In this document: in pieces, positions 19,183 to 28,468 of the stretch
Numbering within the stretch: the stretch's first letter is position 1
How the letters are laid out: every line of letters begins with the position of its first letter
Source of the DNA: Natronosalvus caseinilyticus
GTDB taxonomy: Archaea > Halobacteriota > Halobacteria > Halobacteriales > Natrialbaceae
Assembly (NCBI RefSeq): GCF_017357105.1
Contig: NZ_CP071596.1
Coordinates: 124,001 to 188,000 of the forward strand
Direction: 5' to 3'
DNA length: 64,000 nt
Notes under the pieces: generated by a model
Seen by the model: the letters and a program-made list of their open reading frames with translations, nothing else
The model's database searches: none
Told to the model about the DNA's origin: nothing
Position numbers and translations under genes: made by a program

Positions 19183-19683
19183 ATGACCGAACCGACTCCG
19201 GCCAGAGACGGGAGCGGCGGGACCGGCGGGGCCGACGAGACCGGCCTCGAGGGGCGGATCGACGTGGACTTCGGCGACGACGGACTCGTACCCGCCATCG
19301 CCCAGGACGCCGACTCCGGGGAAGTGCTGATGCTCGCGTACGTCTCACCGGCGGCGCTCGAGGCGACCCTCGAGACCGGCAGGGCCCACTACTACTCGCG
19401 GAGCCGCGAGGAGCTGTGGGAGAAGGGGGCGACGAGCGGCCACACCCAGTCCGTCGAGGAGGTGCGCGTCGACTGCGACGCCGACGCCCTCCTGTACCTC
19501 GTCGACCAGACCGGGGGCGCCTGTCACACCGGCCACCGATCGTGTTTCTATCGGACGGTCGAGGGCGAACACGTCGGCGAGCGGGTGTTCGATCCGGACG
19601 CGGTCTACGACGGGGACGACAGCGAGGGCGACAGCGAAAACGCCAGCGAAAATGGCATCGAAGACGACAGCGAGGGCGATTGA
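19183..19683 (+). CDS. hisI: Phosphoribosyl-AMP cyclohydrolase
   Basis: The protein performs the third step of histidine synthesis, opening the adenine ring of PR-AMP. It is the single-function HisI, not fused to HisE. Diagnostic stretches are [37 protein letters not shown], the metal-site [14 protein letters not shown] and [13 protein letters not shown], where the three Cys residues form the zinc and active sites. The N-terminal 20 and the C-terminal 25 residues are low-complexity and acidic; the tail is Glu/Asp/Ser-rich and internally repetitive. The ATG at 19183 is chosen over the one at 19123. No other his genes are adjacent. Confidence 0.96.
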   Translation: MTEPTPARDGSGGTGGADETGLEGRIDVDFGDDGLVPAIAQDADSGEVLMLAYVSPAALEATLETGRAHYYSRSREELWEKGATSGHTQSVEEVRVDCDADALLYLVDQTGGACHTGHRSCFYRTVEGEHVGERVFDPDAVYDGDDSEGDSENASENGIEDDSEGD

Positions 19684-19689
19684 GGACCG

Positions 19690-20859
19690 ATGCCAGACGC
19701 CGCTCACGATCCGACGACGGACGACGGATCGAACCCGAGAGCCGACGCCGACGCAGCGAGAGAGCGACTCGAGCGCGCCAGCAAGCGTCTCGAGGCCGCG
19801 AAGACGGCGATCGACGAGGCCGGCGGCCGCGAGACCGTCGAGACGGGAGCCGACGCCTACCGAACGGCCGCGAGGCTCCTCGACCGGTACGTCGACCTGG
19901 CGACCGGCACGGGGCGGGAGACGTTCCAGCACTACATCAACCTCGAGGGCGAGTACTCGACGCTCGTCGAGGGGTTACCCGCGGACCTCCCCCACCGCGA
20001 GGCGTTCGAGGCGTCGTTCGAGGCCGTCGACAGGCGTCGACTGCACGAGTCGGACTTCGAGCGAGCGGAAGCGGCGCTCGAACCGGCCGAGCGCTTCGTC
20101 GACCTGCTCGAGGAGTACGCGGCCGCCGAGGAAGAACTGACGCTCGCGAGGAAGGCGGCGATCGACCAGGTCGACGCGCTCGAGGACGAACGCTCGAATC
20201 TGCAGCGACTGCGCTCGCTCGCCGACGCCGACCTCGAGGCCCCGGTGGAGCGCCTTCGAGACCCCATCGATGCCTACAACGAGTCGATCCGGGAGGCCTT
20301 CGAGTCGTTCCTGTACGACCAGTCTGCGCGGACGGTGTTCAACCTGCTCGAGCGCAGCCGACTCCGGCCGTTCGTTGACTTCGAGACGCCGCCGCCGGAG
20401 CTGCGCGAGTACGTCGAGGAAAACGACGCGGGCACCTACTCGGTCCCGGAACTCCTCGAGTACGCGGGGTACTCCCGGTCGAAACTGGATCACTACGTCG
20501 ACGACCCGGACGAACTCAAGCGGCGAATCGCCACACGCCAGACGTACCTCGAGCGGATCGACGCGACGCCGCTGACGCTGTCGTGGCCGCCCGCGGACGC
20601 GACGAGCCTGCGGTACGCGATCCGGGACCGACGACCGCTGGTCGAACGCGTCGGCGGACAGGAACTCGTCGAGTGCCTGCTCGCGGTGCGGGAACGAACG
20701 TTCGACGACGACTACGACCGCCTCCAGACTGCCGCGAGCGCGCTCGACCAGCTCTCGGCGGCCGAACGCGAGCGCCTCCAGAATCGGGACATCGATGCGG
20801 AACTCGAGGGGGTTCGAGACGCACGCGAGGAGCTCGAGGAACTGCTCGCGGACGGGTAG
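19690..20859 (+). CDS. Coiled-coil protein of unknown function
   Basis: The 389-residue protein is highly charged and almost wholly helical. It has long heptad-like Glu/Arg/Leu stretches at residues 15-60, 115-185 and 335-385, and no membrane segment or nucleotide-binding motif. A central segment (about 205-300; PELLEYAGYSRSKLDHYV) looks like a small globular insertion. I recognise it only as a conserved haloarchaeal type. It starts 6 bases after the hisI stop on the same strand, so the two are probably cotranscribed, although a functional link to histidine synthesis is not evident. Confidence 0.75.
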   Translation: MPDAAHDPTTDDGSNPRADADAARERLERASKRLEAAKTAIDEAGGRETVETGADAYRTAARLLDRYVDLATGTGRETFQHYINLEGEYSTLVEGLPADLPHREAFEASFEAVDRRRLHESDFERAEAALEPAERFVDLLEEYAAAEEELTLARKAAIDQVDALEDERSNLQRLRSLADADLEAPVERLRDPIDAYNESIREAFESFLYDQSARTVFNLLERSRLRPFVDFETPPPELREYVEENDAGTYSVPELLEYAGYSRSKLDHYVDDPDELKRRIATRQTYLERIDATPLTLSWPPADATSLRYAIRDRRPLVERVGGQELVECLLAVRERTFDDDYDRLQTAASALDQLSAAERERLQNRDIDAELEGVRDAREELEELLADG

Positions 20860-21021
20860 CCCTCGCAGACAGATAGCCCTCGAAGGCGGCGACCGTCGTG
20901 ACTCGAGAGCAGGGACCGTTATAACTCGAAGTGGCCAACGGTCGTAATCGAACGCGACGACCGGCGCACCGATCCGAGACGCGCACGAGGATTTTTGGCC
21001 GCAACGGTCGACGCTACGGAC

Positions 21022-21426
21022 GTGAGTCGACACCTCCTCGTCGCCATGGACGACTCCGAGCCGGCCAGAGCGGCCCTCGAGTACGCACTCTCGACGTTTC
21101 CCGAGTCAAGAGTGACGGTGATCCACGTCGTCGACAATCTCGAAGCGGGCTACGGCGGCGGACCGACCGCCGAGGCAGCCCGCGACCAGGACGAACCCGC
21201 GTTCTTCGGAGACGTCCGCCAACTCGTCGAAGGCCACGCGGGTGACGTCGCACTCGAAGTGCTCGAGGGGACCCCCGTCGACGCTATCCTCGAGTACGTG
21301 CGCTCGAACGACGTCGACGGCGTCGTCGTCGGAAGTGAGGGCCGTTCCGGCGTCTCGCGGATGCTGCTGGGAAGCGTCGCCGAGGGCGTCGCCCGGCGGG
21401 TCGAGGTTCCGGTGACAATCGTCTGA
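21022..21426 (+). CDS. Universal stress protein (UspA family)
   Basis: The 134-residue single Usp domain contains LLVAMDDSEPARAALEYAL at its start and the ATP-binding loop VVVGSEGRSGVSRMLLGSVAEGVARRV near residue 100, matching the G-2x-G-9x-G-(S/T) pattern of ATP-binding Usp proteins. The role is a general stress response. The exact partner is unknown. The start is GTG at 21022, which begins the first beta strand. The upstream extension to 20995 adds nothing conserved. Confidence 0.93.
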   Translation: MSRHLLVAMDDSEPARAALEYALSTFPESRVTVIHVVDNLEAGYGGGPTAEAARDQDEPAFFGDVRQLVEGHAGDVALEVLEGTPVDAILEYVRSNDVDGVVVGSEGRSGVSRMLLGSVAEGVARRVEVPVTIV

Positions 21427-21582
21427 CTCGAGGCCGGAATCCGATTTGTCGTCCCCCTTCGGGTCGTTCCGATATGGTCGGGTTTCGAGGGAGGGCGAAT
21501 GCTATATATTTTATAGTAATACCGTTCTCGAGCGGCGGGCGAAACCGGCGTTCCTTTTTATCCGCAATCAAAATGACGGGTG

Positions 21583-22059
21583 ATGGACGACCGCGTGGGG
21601 ACGACGCTTCACACCGGCCTGTTACTCGCCGTGACCGGCGCGCTCGCGTGGCTCTCCGGACTCCCCCTCCTCTTTCCGAGCCTGGGCCCCTCGGCGTTCG
21701 TCCTCGCACTCTTCGAACGCAGCGAGGCGACCCGTCCGCGGCGCGTCGTCGGCGGCCACCTCATCGGCGTCGTCGCCGGATTGGTCGCCTATCACGTCGT
21801 CGCCGGCGACTCCGCTATGACCGTGGCCTACGAGCCAGCCTCGCTCGAGGGACTGCGCCTGGCGACCAGCGGCGTACTCGCGACGACGGCCACTGCAGGC
21901 GGCATGCTCGCGACGGACACCCGCCACCCGCCCGCGTGCGCGACCACGCTAATCGTCTCGCTGGGGCTGCTCTCGACGGTCCTCGAGGGAGCGTTTATCG
22001 TGCTCGCGGTGGCGGTGCTGGTCGGGGTTCATCGGTCGATACTGGCTGTCACCAGCTGA
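21583..22059 (+). CDS. HPP-family integral membrane protein
   Basis: The 158-residue protein has four hydrophobic segments. Its first half carries PLLFPSLGPSAFVLALF and its second TRHPPACATTL, the His-Pro-Pro motif that names the HPP family. HPP proteins are four-helix membrane proteins, and some plastid and cyanobacterial members have been linked to nitrite transport. The function here is open. The ATG at 21583 follows an AT-rich promoter-like stretch (CCTTTTTATCC) about 25-30 bases upstream. It converges with the HTH_10 regulator at 22092. Confidence 0.85.
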   Translation: MDDRVGTTLHTGLLLAVTGALAWLSGLPLLFPSLGPSAFVLALFERSEATRPRRVVGGHLIGVVAGLVAYHVVAGDSAMTVAYEPASLEGLRLATSGVLATTATAGGMLATDTRHPPACATTLIVSLGLLSTVLEGAFIVLAVAVLVGVHRSILAVTS

Positions 22060-22091
22060 CGGCTTCCGCGTACTCGAACGCGTCTAGTCGC

Positions 22092-22739
22092 TCACTCGAG
22101 CGCGCTCTCGACGAGGCGCCGCTCGGCCTTCCGCAGGTGTTCGCCGACAGTGCTCGGCGCGCACTCGAGGACGGCCGCGAGGTCCTCGTGGCTCGCCGTT
22201 CGCGGCACGTCGTAGTAACCGTGCTCGAACGCGGCGGCCAGAACCTCACGCTGACGAGCGGTCAACGATCGGCCGCCCGCGAGCCGATCGGCGCGGTACG
22301 GGCCGACCTCGAGGATCGTCGCCTCGAGCGGGTCCGGAAGGTCGGTGAGCGTCGTCGAAAGGTCCGTCTGGGTGCCAACGACTGTCAGCTCGACGCTCCC
22401 GTCCGCCCGGAACGTCGCCGGCAGCAGGACGACGAGGCTCTTTCGGGTGAGTCGCTCTCGAAGCGCGCCGACCGCCGGCGGTGCGCGGAACCTGACGTAG
22501 GCGAACACCGAGCCCGCCTCTGCACCGGCGACGTCCCACTCCAGGACGTCGGACTCGGCCTCGAGGACGGCACGGACGGCCGCCGCGGTGCCGTCGATCG
22601 AGAGCGAGTACGTCGGCGTGTCCGTGTCAGCGACGCCGCCAGCGAGCAGGTGAACCGCGTCGACGTCCTCGTGGGCCGCCAGGGCCGTCACGGGCGTCTC
22701 CGGACCCGACGCAGCGATACGAACGCGAGCGTAGTGCAT
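22092..22739 (-). CDS. Bacterio-opsin-activator-type HTH_10 regulator
   Basis: The 215-residue protein has an N-terminal BAT-like sensor region (about 1-150) and a C-terminal HTH_10 domain beginning LTARQREVLAAAFEHGYYDVPR near residue 162, with the recognition part LECAPSTVGEHLRKAERRL. These are transcription factors. A strong TATA element (22761-22770) lies 26 bases before the ATG at 22739, so the message is probably leaderless. The gene diverges from the cytochrome P450 at 22824, with 84 bases between start codons, and is a candidate regulator of it. That link is inference from position. Confidence 0.9.
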   Translation of the reverse strand: MHYARVRIAASGPETPVTALAAHEDVDAVHLLAGGVADTDTPTYSLSIDGTAAAVRAVLEAESDVLEWDVAGAEAGSVFAYVRFRAPPAVGALRERLTRKSLVVLLPATFRADGSVELTVVGTQTDLSTTLTDLPDPLEATILEVGPYRADRLAGGRSLTARQREVLAAAFEHGYYDVPRTASHEDLAAVLECAPSTVGEHLRKAERRLVESALE

Positions 22740-22760
22740 GAGGGGAAGCGTTCGCCCACT

Positions 22761-22770
22761 ATATATAAAA
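22761..22770 (-). promoter_or_regulatory. TATA element of the HTH_10 regulator in a divergent promoter region
   Basis: The sequence reads TTTTATATAT on the minus strand and is centred 26 bases before the regulator's ATG. It sits within the 84-bp region shared with the P450 gene. Confidence 0.65.
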
Positions 22771-22823
22771 CACCGTGTCCAACCGGCACCAGGGCTACGC
22801 CCCGAGGCGCACCGAACTCGAGT

Positions 22824-24122
22824 ATGAACGAGTCGATACCCGCGCCCGGCGGCCTCCCGCTGCTCGGGAACGCGCTGTCGATCGGTCGAGACCCGTTCGG
22901 GTTCGTCGAGAACGCCGTGGTCAACCACGGTCCGGTCTTTCGCGTCTCCGTGCCGGGGCTCTCGTTCGTCTGTTACGCAGATCCCGCGCTCGTCGAACGG
23001 GTCCTCGTCACCGAGCGCGACCGCTACGAGAAGGACCCTCGTGAACGGAACCTGCTCGGTCCGCTCCTGGGCGACGGCCTCCTGACTGCGCGAGATGGAA
23101 CCTGGGAGCGCGGGCGCGAGCAGGTCCAGCCAGCGTTCTATCCCGGTCGATTGCGGGCGTACGGCGAGGTCATGCTCGAGCGAACCGACGGGTTCGTCCG
23201 GGATTGGTCCGACGGCCAGCGCGTCGACGCATACGAGTGGGCACGAGAGCTCACCCTGTCGATCGTCGGAACGGTCGTCTTCGGCGTCGAGGGCGTCGAG
23301 GAGATGCGGACGATTTCCCGCGGTGCCGACGCCATCACGGGCCGGTTCGAACCCTCGAGCGTGCCCCTCGAGGTCCCGCTCTGGGTGCCGACGCCGGCGA
23401 ATCGTCGCTACCGACGAGCCGTTGACGACCTGGACGGCGTCGTCGCGGATCTGCTCGATCGCCGGCGCGCGTCGCCGGATTCCGGAGCCGATCTCTGTGC
23501 AACGCTACTCGCGGCGGCCGACGATGGCGCGATATCGGACGAACGGGTCCGCGACCACCTCCTCACCATGCTGCTCGCCGGTCACGAGACGACCGCCATC
23601 GCGCTCACGTACGCGATGGCATTGCTGGCGACCCACCCGGACGAACAGGCGCGCGTGCTCGAGGAAGTGCGCGAACCGGAGACCATCGACGCTGGTACTG
23701 CGTTGCCTCGCACGGACCGAGCTATCCAGGAGACGCTTCGGCTCTATCCGCCGACGTACCTCCTCTTCCGGCAGGCCGCCACTGACGACGTGGTCGCCGG
23801 CTACGAGATTCCGGCGGGTACGAGGATCTGCCTGCCCCAGTGGGGCATCCACCGGGACGAACGCCTGTTCGACGCGCCCCGTTCGTTCCGTCCGGATCGG
23901 TGGCTCGACCCCGACGCCTACCCCGACTTCGCGTACTTCCCGTTCGGCGGCGGGCCGCGTGCCTGTATCGGCCGCCGGTTCGCCCTCCTCGAGTTACGAC
24001 TCGCGCTGGCGACGATCCTGCGGACGGTTTCGCTCGAGGCGACGCCCGAAACCGAGTGGTCGCCGACGCCGGCGCTGACGTCTCGTCCAGACGGACCTGT
24101 CCCGGTTCGCGTCCGGCGATAG
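22824..24122 (+). CDS. Cytochrome P450
   Basis: The 432-residue protein has all P450 landmarks: the I-helix oxygen-binding motif AGHETTAIALTYA near residue 253, the K-helix ExxR in QETLRLYPPTYLLFR near 300, the PERF-like FRPDRW near 355, and the heme-ligand loop FGGGPRACIGRRF with Cys381. The family is a heme monooxygenase; the substrate is unknown. Haloarchaeal P450s resemble bacterial CYP102- or CYP174-like forms. There is no signal peptide, so it is cytoplasmic or peripheral. No ferredoxin partner is adjacent. The long open frame upstream of 22824 is a GC artefact. Confidence 0.96.
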   Translation: MNESIPAPGGLPLLGNALSIGRDPFGFVENAVVNHGPVFRVSVPGLSFVCYADPALVERVLVTERDRYEKDPRERNLLGPLLGDGLLTARDGTWERGREQVQPAFYPGRLRAYGEVMLERTDGFVRDWSDGQRVDAYEWARELTLSIVGTVVFGVEGVEEMRTISRGADAITGRFEPSSVPLEVPLWVPTPANRRYRRAVDDLDGVVADLLDRRRASPDSGADLCATLLAAADDGAISDERVRDHLLTMLLAGHETTAIALTYAMALLATHPDEQARVLEEVREPETIDAGTALPRTDRAIQETLRLYPPTYLLFRQAATDDVVAGYEIPAGTRICLPQWGIHRDERLFDAPRSFRPDRWLDPDAYPDFAYFPFGGGPRACIGRRFALLELRLALATILRTVSLEATPETEWSPTPALTSRPDGPVPVRVRR

Positions 24123-24153
24123 CAGGAACGTACCGCGCCGCCACGTTCCCAGG

Positions 24154-25086
24154 TCACCACTCCTCGAGCAGCGGGTACGCCGCGTGCTGGGCCGCCGAGA
24201 GCAGGACTCGATCCTTCTCGTAGCCGTGGGCGATCGACTCGACCATCCCGTCGCTGTCGGTCAGGGGCACCTGGCGGACGGCCGTCCCGCGTTCGTCTAC
24301 CTCGAGGACGAGCAGGGCGTGGGGAAACGAGGAGACGGCCGGAACGGTGAGTTCCCGAACGTCGTCGCTCGATTCGATCGCCGGAAAGTGGAGGTGGCCG
24401 GTGACCACCAGGCCGACGTCGTGGTCGGCGAGCACCTCGAGCAGGGGTTCGGGGTTCGAGAAACCGGGGACGCGCCCCTCGACGGGCAGCTCGTCGCGCC
24501 AGCGCTCGTAGAGTCGGCCGGTCGCGGGGAGGTTGTGGTGGATGGCGACGAGCGTCGCGTCGGCGGGCGTCGTCTCGAGGGTTTCGTCGAGCCACATCAG
24601 CGTCTCGGCGTCGACGCGTCCGTCCCAGGTCTCGGCGGGCGAGTCGGGTTCGGCGGCGTGACTGTCGAGGCCGATCACCTCGAGACCACCCACGCGAACC
24701 CGGAACGGGAGGCCGTCGGGCGTGTAACGCGCCTCGAAGGCCTCGACCGGCAGCGACTCGCGTTCGTCGAAGGTCGTCGGCTCGTCGTGGTTTCCCGGAA
24801 TCGCGACCGTCGGTGGGTCGAACGTCGCGAGTTCGTCGAAGCGGTCGAACTCCGCCCGCGTCCCGTTTCGCGTCAGGTCGCCCGCGAGGAGGACGCCGTC
24901 GACGTCGCGCTCGTTGACCGCCTGAACGGCCGCCCGGAGGTGGCGTTCGGTCCGGTGAAAGACCTTCCACGTGCCCGTCGCGTCGGTCGCCAGGTGTACG
25001 TCCGAACCCACCGCGAGCGTGGTCGGTTCCGAGGTTCGTGGCCGCTCGAGGCGAGCCAGCAGTTGGCCGGCGTGGAGGCGAGCCAT
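24154..25086 (-). CDS. Metallophosphoesterase
   Basis: The 310-residue protein is a calcineurin-like phosphoesterase, near the cyclic-nucleotide CpdA/Icc group. The metal motifs appear in order: SDVHLA (near 30), GDLTRNG (near 68), GNHD (near 96), a HH pair in AIHHNLP (near 183) and GHLHFP (near 235). The substrate could be cAMP, cyclic dinucleotides or another phosphodiester. The ATG at 25086 starts about 25 residues before the first motif. The remainder of the long frame is spurious. It diverges from the PQQ-propeller gene (125-base gap). Confidence 0.9.
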   Translation of the reverse strand: MARLHAGQLLARLERPRTSEPTTLAVGSDVHLATDATGTWKVFHRTERHLRAAVQAVNERDVDGVLLAGDLTRNGTRAEFDRFDELATFDPPTVAIPGNHDEPTTFDERESLPVEAFEARYTPDGLPFRVRVGGLEVIGLDSHAAEPDSPAETWDGRVDAETLMWLDETLETTPADATLVAIHHNLPATGRLYERWRDELPVEGRVPGFSNPEPLLEVLADHDVGLVVTGHLHFPAIESSDDVRELTVPAVSSFPHALLVLEVDERGTAVRQVPLTDSDGMVESIAHGYEKDRVLLSAAQHAAYPLLEEW

Positions 25087-25211
25087 CGTGCTGGCGAACC
25101 ACGAGGAGCGGGATAACGCTTCGCACGGGTATTTCTCACCACTTTCGCGCAGCACTGGGGTCTCAAGCGGCGAACCGCCCCGTTCCGTCGGCCTTATCGT
25201 CCCCGCCTCAC

Positions 25212-26330
25212 ATGCATCGAGCAGTGACCGAGTGGAACCAGTACCGCGGCGACGAGCGCAAGACGGCTCGACTCGAGGTGGACGCGAGCCTCGAGGAACT
25301 CCGTCGAAAGCCCGTCGAGCGCTGGACGGCCGATCTCCGGGATCCGGTCGGCTGTCCGCCCGTCGTCGGCCGGGACGGCGTCTACGTCGGAACGACCGGC
25401 GGAGACCTCTACGCGCTCGATTTCCAGGGCCGACGGCGCTGGGTGTACGAAACGGACGCATCGACGCTCCTGACTCCCGCCGTCGACGGCCAGGTCTACT
25501 GCTGTCTCGAGGACGCGCTGGTCGCGCTCGAGGCCGAAACGGGCGACCCCGGCTGGACGCGCGAGGCGACGGGGCTCTACACGACGCCGCCGACGCTCGC
25601 GGGCGGCCTGTTGCTAGTGGGAGACGCCGAGGGTATCACCGCGATTCGCGCAGAGACGGGCGAAGAAATCTGGACGGCCGACCTCGAGGCCCCGCCGGTC
25701 GGCGCCATCGCCGTCGACGACGAGCGAGCGTACGTCGCAGTCCAGGACGAGTCGGTTGCCGCGATGGACCGCGACTCGGGCGAGGAAGTCTGGCGCGCTC
25801 CGGCCGACGGAGTCGTCGTCGGCGGCCCGACGCTCGCGGACGACCGCGCCTACGTCGCCGACGAGAGCGGGACGGTCCTCGCACTCGACGCGGAGACGGG
25901 CCAGACCTGGTTCACCTACACACTCGACGGCGCGTTCACCTCGGCGCCGACCGTCCTCGAGGGCGCGGACACGCTCTTCGTCGCCGCCGACGACGATACC
26001 CTCCACGTGACCGACACGACGTTCGGCAATCGCAAACTCCGCGGACTCCTGTTCTCGAAACCCGGCCTCCCGCTCGACGACGCGCCCGCCACCGATCCGA
26101 TCGTGGTCGGCGACGTCGTCCTCGTCGGCGACCGCGGGGGCGGCCTCTACGGCGTGGACGCCGACGATCCGGACTTCCGCTGGCACATCCCGCTCGAGGC
26201 GGGAATCGCGAGCACGCCCGCGCCCGCGTTCGAGGTGGACTCGTTCGACGACGAACCCTCGAGCGCCTGTCTGTTCGTCGGGGACGAAGGGGGTCGGCTT
26301 CGCTGTCTCGCGTGGGACGCCGATCGGTGA
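25212..26330 (+). CDS. PQQ-like beta-propeller protein
   Basis: The 372-residue protein consists of repeating blades of about 40 residues of the PQQ/BamB type, with recurring patterns such as VVGRDGVYVGTTGGDLYALD, ETGEEIWTADL, DSGEEVWRAP and ETGQTWFTYTL. There is no signal peptide or lipobox, so it is likely cytoplasmic. Propellers of this type in haloarchaea are usually scaffold or sensor proteins. A catalytic quinoprotein role is unlikely because no dehydrogenase motifs appear. The start at 25212 directly precedes the first blade. Confidence 0.85.
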   Translation: MHRAVTEWNQYRGDERKTARLEVDASLEELRRKPVERWTADLRDPVGCPPVVGRDGVYVGTTGGDLYALDFQGRRRWVYETDASTLLTPAVDGQVYCCLEDALVALEAETGDPGWTREATGLYTTPPTLAGGLLLVGDAEGITAIRAETGEEIWTADLEAPPVGAIAVDDERAYVAVQDESVAAMDRDSGEEVWRAPADGVVVGGPTLADDRAYVADESGTVLALDAETGQTWFTYTLDGAFTSAPTVLEGADTLFVAADDDTLHVTDTTFGNRKLRGLLFSKPGLPLDDAPATDPIVVGDVVLVGDRGGGLYGVDADDPDFRWHIPLEAGIASTPAPAFEVDSFDDEPSSACLFVGDEGGRLRCLAWDADR

Positions 26331-26451
26331 ACCGACAGTACTGCCTCGTACGCCCCTCGGCGCGCCCCTTCCTATAGAAACTCTCGCCTCCCGCTCGAGA
26401 ACGCCCCCTTCACGTCCACCACTTTCACTTACACTCTACTGTTAACGAGGG

Positions 26452-26459
26452 TTTATACC
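26452..26459 (+). promoter_or_regulatory. TATA element of radA
   Basis: TTTATACC is centred 27 bases before the radA ATG at 26482, which implies a leaderless or nearly leaderless mRNA. Confidence 0.65.
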
Positions 26460-26481
26460 CCATCCGGCACAACGACCGGGT

Positions 26482-27513
26482 ATGGCAGACGTAGACCTCG
26501 AGACGCTCCCCGGCGTTGGACCGGCAACCGCAGACAAACTCACCGAAGCCGGCTACGACTCCTACCAGAGTCTGGCCGTCGCCTCCCCCTCCGAACTGTC
26601 GAACACCGCCGACGTCGGCGAGTCCACCGCGGGCGACATCGTCCGCGCGGCCCGCGACGCTGCGGACATCGGTGGCTTCGAAACCGGCTCGACCGTCCTC
26701 GAGCGCCGAAACCAGATCGGTAAACTCACCTGGAACATCGACGAGATCGACGAGCTCCTCGGCGGCGGCATCGAAACCCAGTCCATCACCGAGGTGTACG
26801 GCGAGTTCGGTGCCGGAAAGTCCCAGGTCACCCACCAGATGGCCGTCAACGTCCAGCTTCCCAAGGAGGTCGGCGGCCTCCACGGGAGCGTCATCTTCAT
26901 CGACTCCGAGGACACCTTCCGTCCCGAGCGAATCGACGACATGGTTCGCGGACTCCCCGAGGAGGCCATCGACGCCGCCCTCGAGGACCGCGAGATCGAG
27001 GGATCGGCGGGCGACGAGGAGGCAGTCGACGAACTCATCGCGGACATGCTCGAGAAGATCCACGTCGCGAAGGCGTTCAACTCCAACCACCAGATGCTGC
27101 TGGCCGAGAAAGCCAAAGAGATTGCCGGCGAGCACGAGGACTCGGAGTTCCCCGTTCGCCTGCTCTGCGTCGACTCGCTGACCGCCCACTTCCGGGCGGA
27201 GTACGTCGGCCGTGGCAACCTCGCGAACCGCCAGCAGAAGCTCAACAAGCACCTCCACGACATCGACAAGGTCGGCAACCTCTACAACGCCGCGGTCATC
27301 GTCACGAACCAGGTCACCTCCAATCCCGACGCGTTCTTCGGCGACCCGACGAAACCCATCGGTGGCAACATCCTCGGCCACAAGTCCACCTTCCGAATGT
27401 ACCTCCGCAAGTCCAAGGGCGACAAGCGGATCGTCAAGCTGGTCGACGCCCCCAACCTCGCCGACGGCGAGGCCGTCATGCGCGTCCAGGACGGCGGACT
27501 GAAGCCCGAATAG
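26482..27513 (+). CDS. radA: DNA repair and recombination protein RadA
   Basis: RadA is the archaeal RecA/Rad51 recombinase that forms filaments on single-stranded DNA and drives strand exchange. The 343-residue protein has an N-terminal helix-hairpin-helix domain ([19 protein letters not shown], residues 6-60), Walker [10 protein letters not shown] near residue 110, Walker [16 protein letters not shown] near 225, and the C-terminal ATPase core ending [19 protein letters not shown]. Length and motifs are normal for haloarchaeal RadA, and no intein is present. It stands alone, with its own promoter. Confidence 0.98.
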   Translation: MADVDLETLPGVGPATADKLTEAGYDSYQSLAVASPSELSNTADVGESTAGDIVRAARDAADIGGFETGSTVLERRNQIGKLTWNIDEIDELLGGGIETQSITEVYGEFGAGKSQVTHQMAVNVQLPKEVGGLHGSVIFIDSEDTFRPERIDDMVRGLPEEAIDAALEDREIEGSAGDEEAVDELIADMLEKIHVAKAFNSNHQMLLAEKAKEIAGEHEDSEFPVRLLCVDSLTAHFRAEYVGRGNLANRQQKLNKHLHDIDKVGNLYNAAVIVTNQVTSNPDAFFGDPTKPIGGNILGHKSTFRMYLRKSKGDKRIVKLVDAPNLADGEAVMRVQDGGLKPE

Positions 27514-27662
27514 GCCAGTCGTAGGCCAACTCGCACCGCTCTTTTCCTCTCCGGCCCGTTCTTCGAACATTGCGAGCGCTCGCTATCTATGCTCGAACGA
27601 GGTGGCGGCGCTCTCGCTAGCGACGCGTGGCGGTAGCAAAAACGAGCGTCGGTGTCGGTCCG

Positions 27663-28085
27663 TCAGTCGTCCTCGGTCGTCGTCTTCTCGGCCTCGAGTT
27701 CGCCGCGGTAGATCTCAGCCCCGTCCTGGGCAACCTTTTCGGCTAACACCGCGCACTTGATCCGCATCGGCGAGATTTCGACGCCGAGCATGTCGACGAT
27801 GTCGTCGCGGTCCATCTCGAGCAGTTCGTCGATCGTGGTGCCCGGCAGCTCCGTCGAGAGCATGCTCGCCGACGCCTGGCTGATCGCACAGCCGTCGCCG
27901 GAGAAGGCGACCCGTTCGATCGTCTCGCCGTCGTCGGCGAGGACGACGTCCATGCGGATCTCGTCGCCACACATCGGATTCTCGCCGACGTGGGTGAACG
28001 TGGGGTCCTCGAGTTCCCCGTAGTTGCGGGGGCTCTTGTAGTGGTCGAGGATCTGCTGCCGGTACATATCGGAGCCGAGTCCCAT
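27663..28085 (-). CDS. sufU: SufU/NifU-type iron-sulfur scaffold protein
   Basis: The 140-residue protein is a SufU-type partner of the cysteine desulfurase SufS. The three conserved Cys residues are in NPMCGDEIRM (about 40), SGDGCAIS (about 68) and IKCAVLAEKV (about 120). SufU accepts sulfur from SufS or acts as a zinc-dependent sulfur transfer protein. The ATG at 28085 begins the conserved MYRQQILDHYKSPRN region. The longer frame is low-complexity. It lies 553 bases downstream of sufS on the same strand, with only a doubtful ORF between them. Confidence 0.93.
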   Translation of the reverse strand: MGLGSDMYRQQILDHYKSPRNYGELEDPTFTHVGENPMCGDEIRMDVVLADDGETIERVAFSGDGCAISQASASMLSTELPGTTIDELLEMDRDDIVDMLGVEISPMRIKCAVLAEKVAQDGAEIYRGELEAEKTTTEDD

Positions 28086-28468
28086 TTGCCGAGACGTAGG
28101 TCGGTGGCGTGGAAAAGGGTTCCGGGGGCGCTCGGGAGCGAACGGCCCGGAGATGGTTCGCGGGCCGGTGGGGTTTCGGACGAGCGGTCGTGGTCTTGGT
28201 CTTGGTCGCCAACTTGCTCGTTCGTCTCGGGCGGGCGCACACAACACGCGTCGGCGATGGCGAGGAGGCCGACGGTCGAGGCCGCTGCCAGCGACTGGAG
28301 AACCGACAACGCGGTCGGAATCGTTGCCGCGAGCGCAACCGCGTACGCGGACGGAATGATCCCGAGCGTGAGGTCGTGCCTCGAGAGGACCGAACCGCCG
28401 CTTATGGCGGTCTCGAGGGTTGCAACGATGCGATTGCCGACCGGTCGCTCGCGAGTCGTCTCTATCAT
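27743..28468 (-). CDS. Doubtful small membrane protein running into sufU
   Basis: The first 85 codons look protein-like: a charged N-terminus (IETTRERPVGNRIVATLETA) and two hydrophobic stretches (LGIIPSAYAVALAATIPTALSVLQ and LAAASTVGLLAIADA). After about residue 90 the frame becomes Arg/Ser/Pro-rich and continues across sufU in the wrong frame to 27743, which is not credible as protein. The gene may have lost its stop by a frameshift near 28150-28200, or end beyond what I can tell. The ATG at 28468 is preferred over the GTG at 28477. Treat everything downstream of about 28200 as doubtful. Confidence 0.35.
   Translation of the reverse strand: MIETTRERPVGNRIVATLETAISGGSVLSRHDLTLGIIPSAYAVALAATIPTALSVLQSLAAASTVGLLAIADACCVRPPETNEQVGDQDQDHDRSSETPPAREPSPGRSLPSAPGTLFHATDLRLGKWDSAPICTGSRSSTTTRAPATTGNSRTPRSPTSARIRCVATRSAWTSSSPTTARRSNGSPSPATAVRSARRRRACSRRSCRAPRSTNCSRWTATTSSTCSASKSRRCGSSARC

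Noticed and set aside
21474-22823. 450-codon upstream extension of the P450 frame
   Set aside because: The sequence is Arg/Ser-rich and covers the HPP gene and the HTH_10 gene in other frames. The P450 N-terminus begins at 22824.
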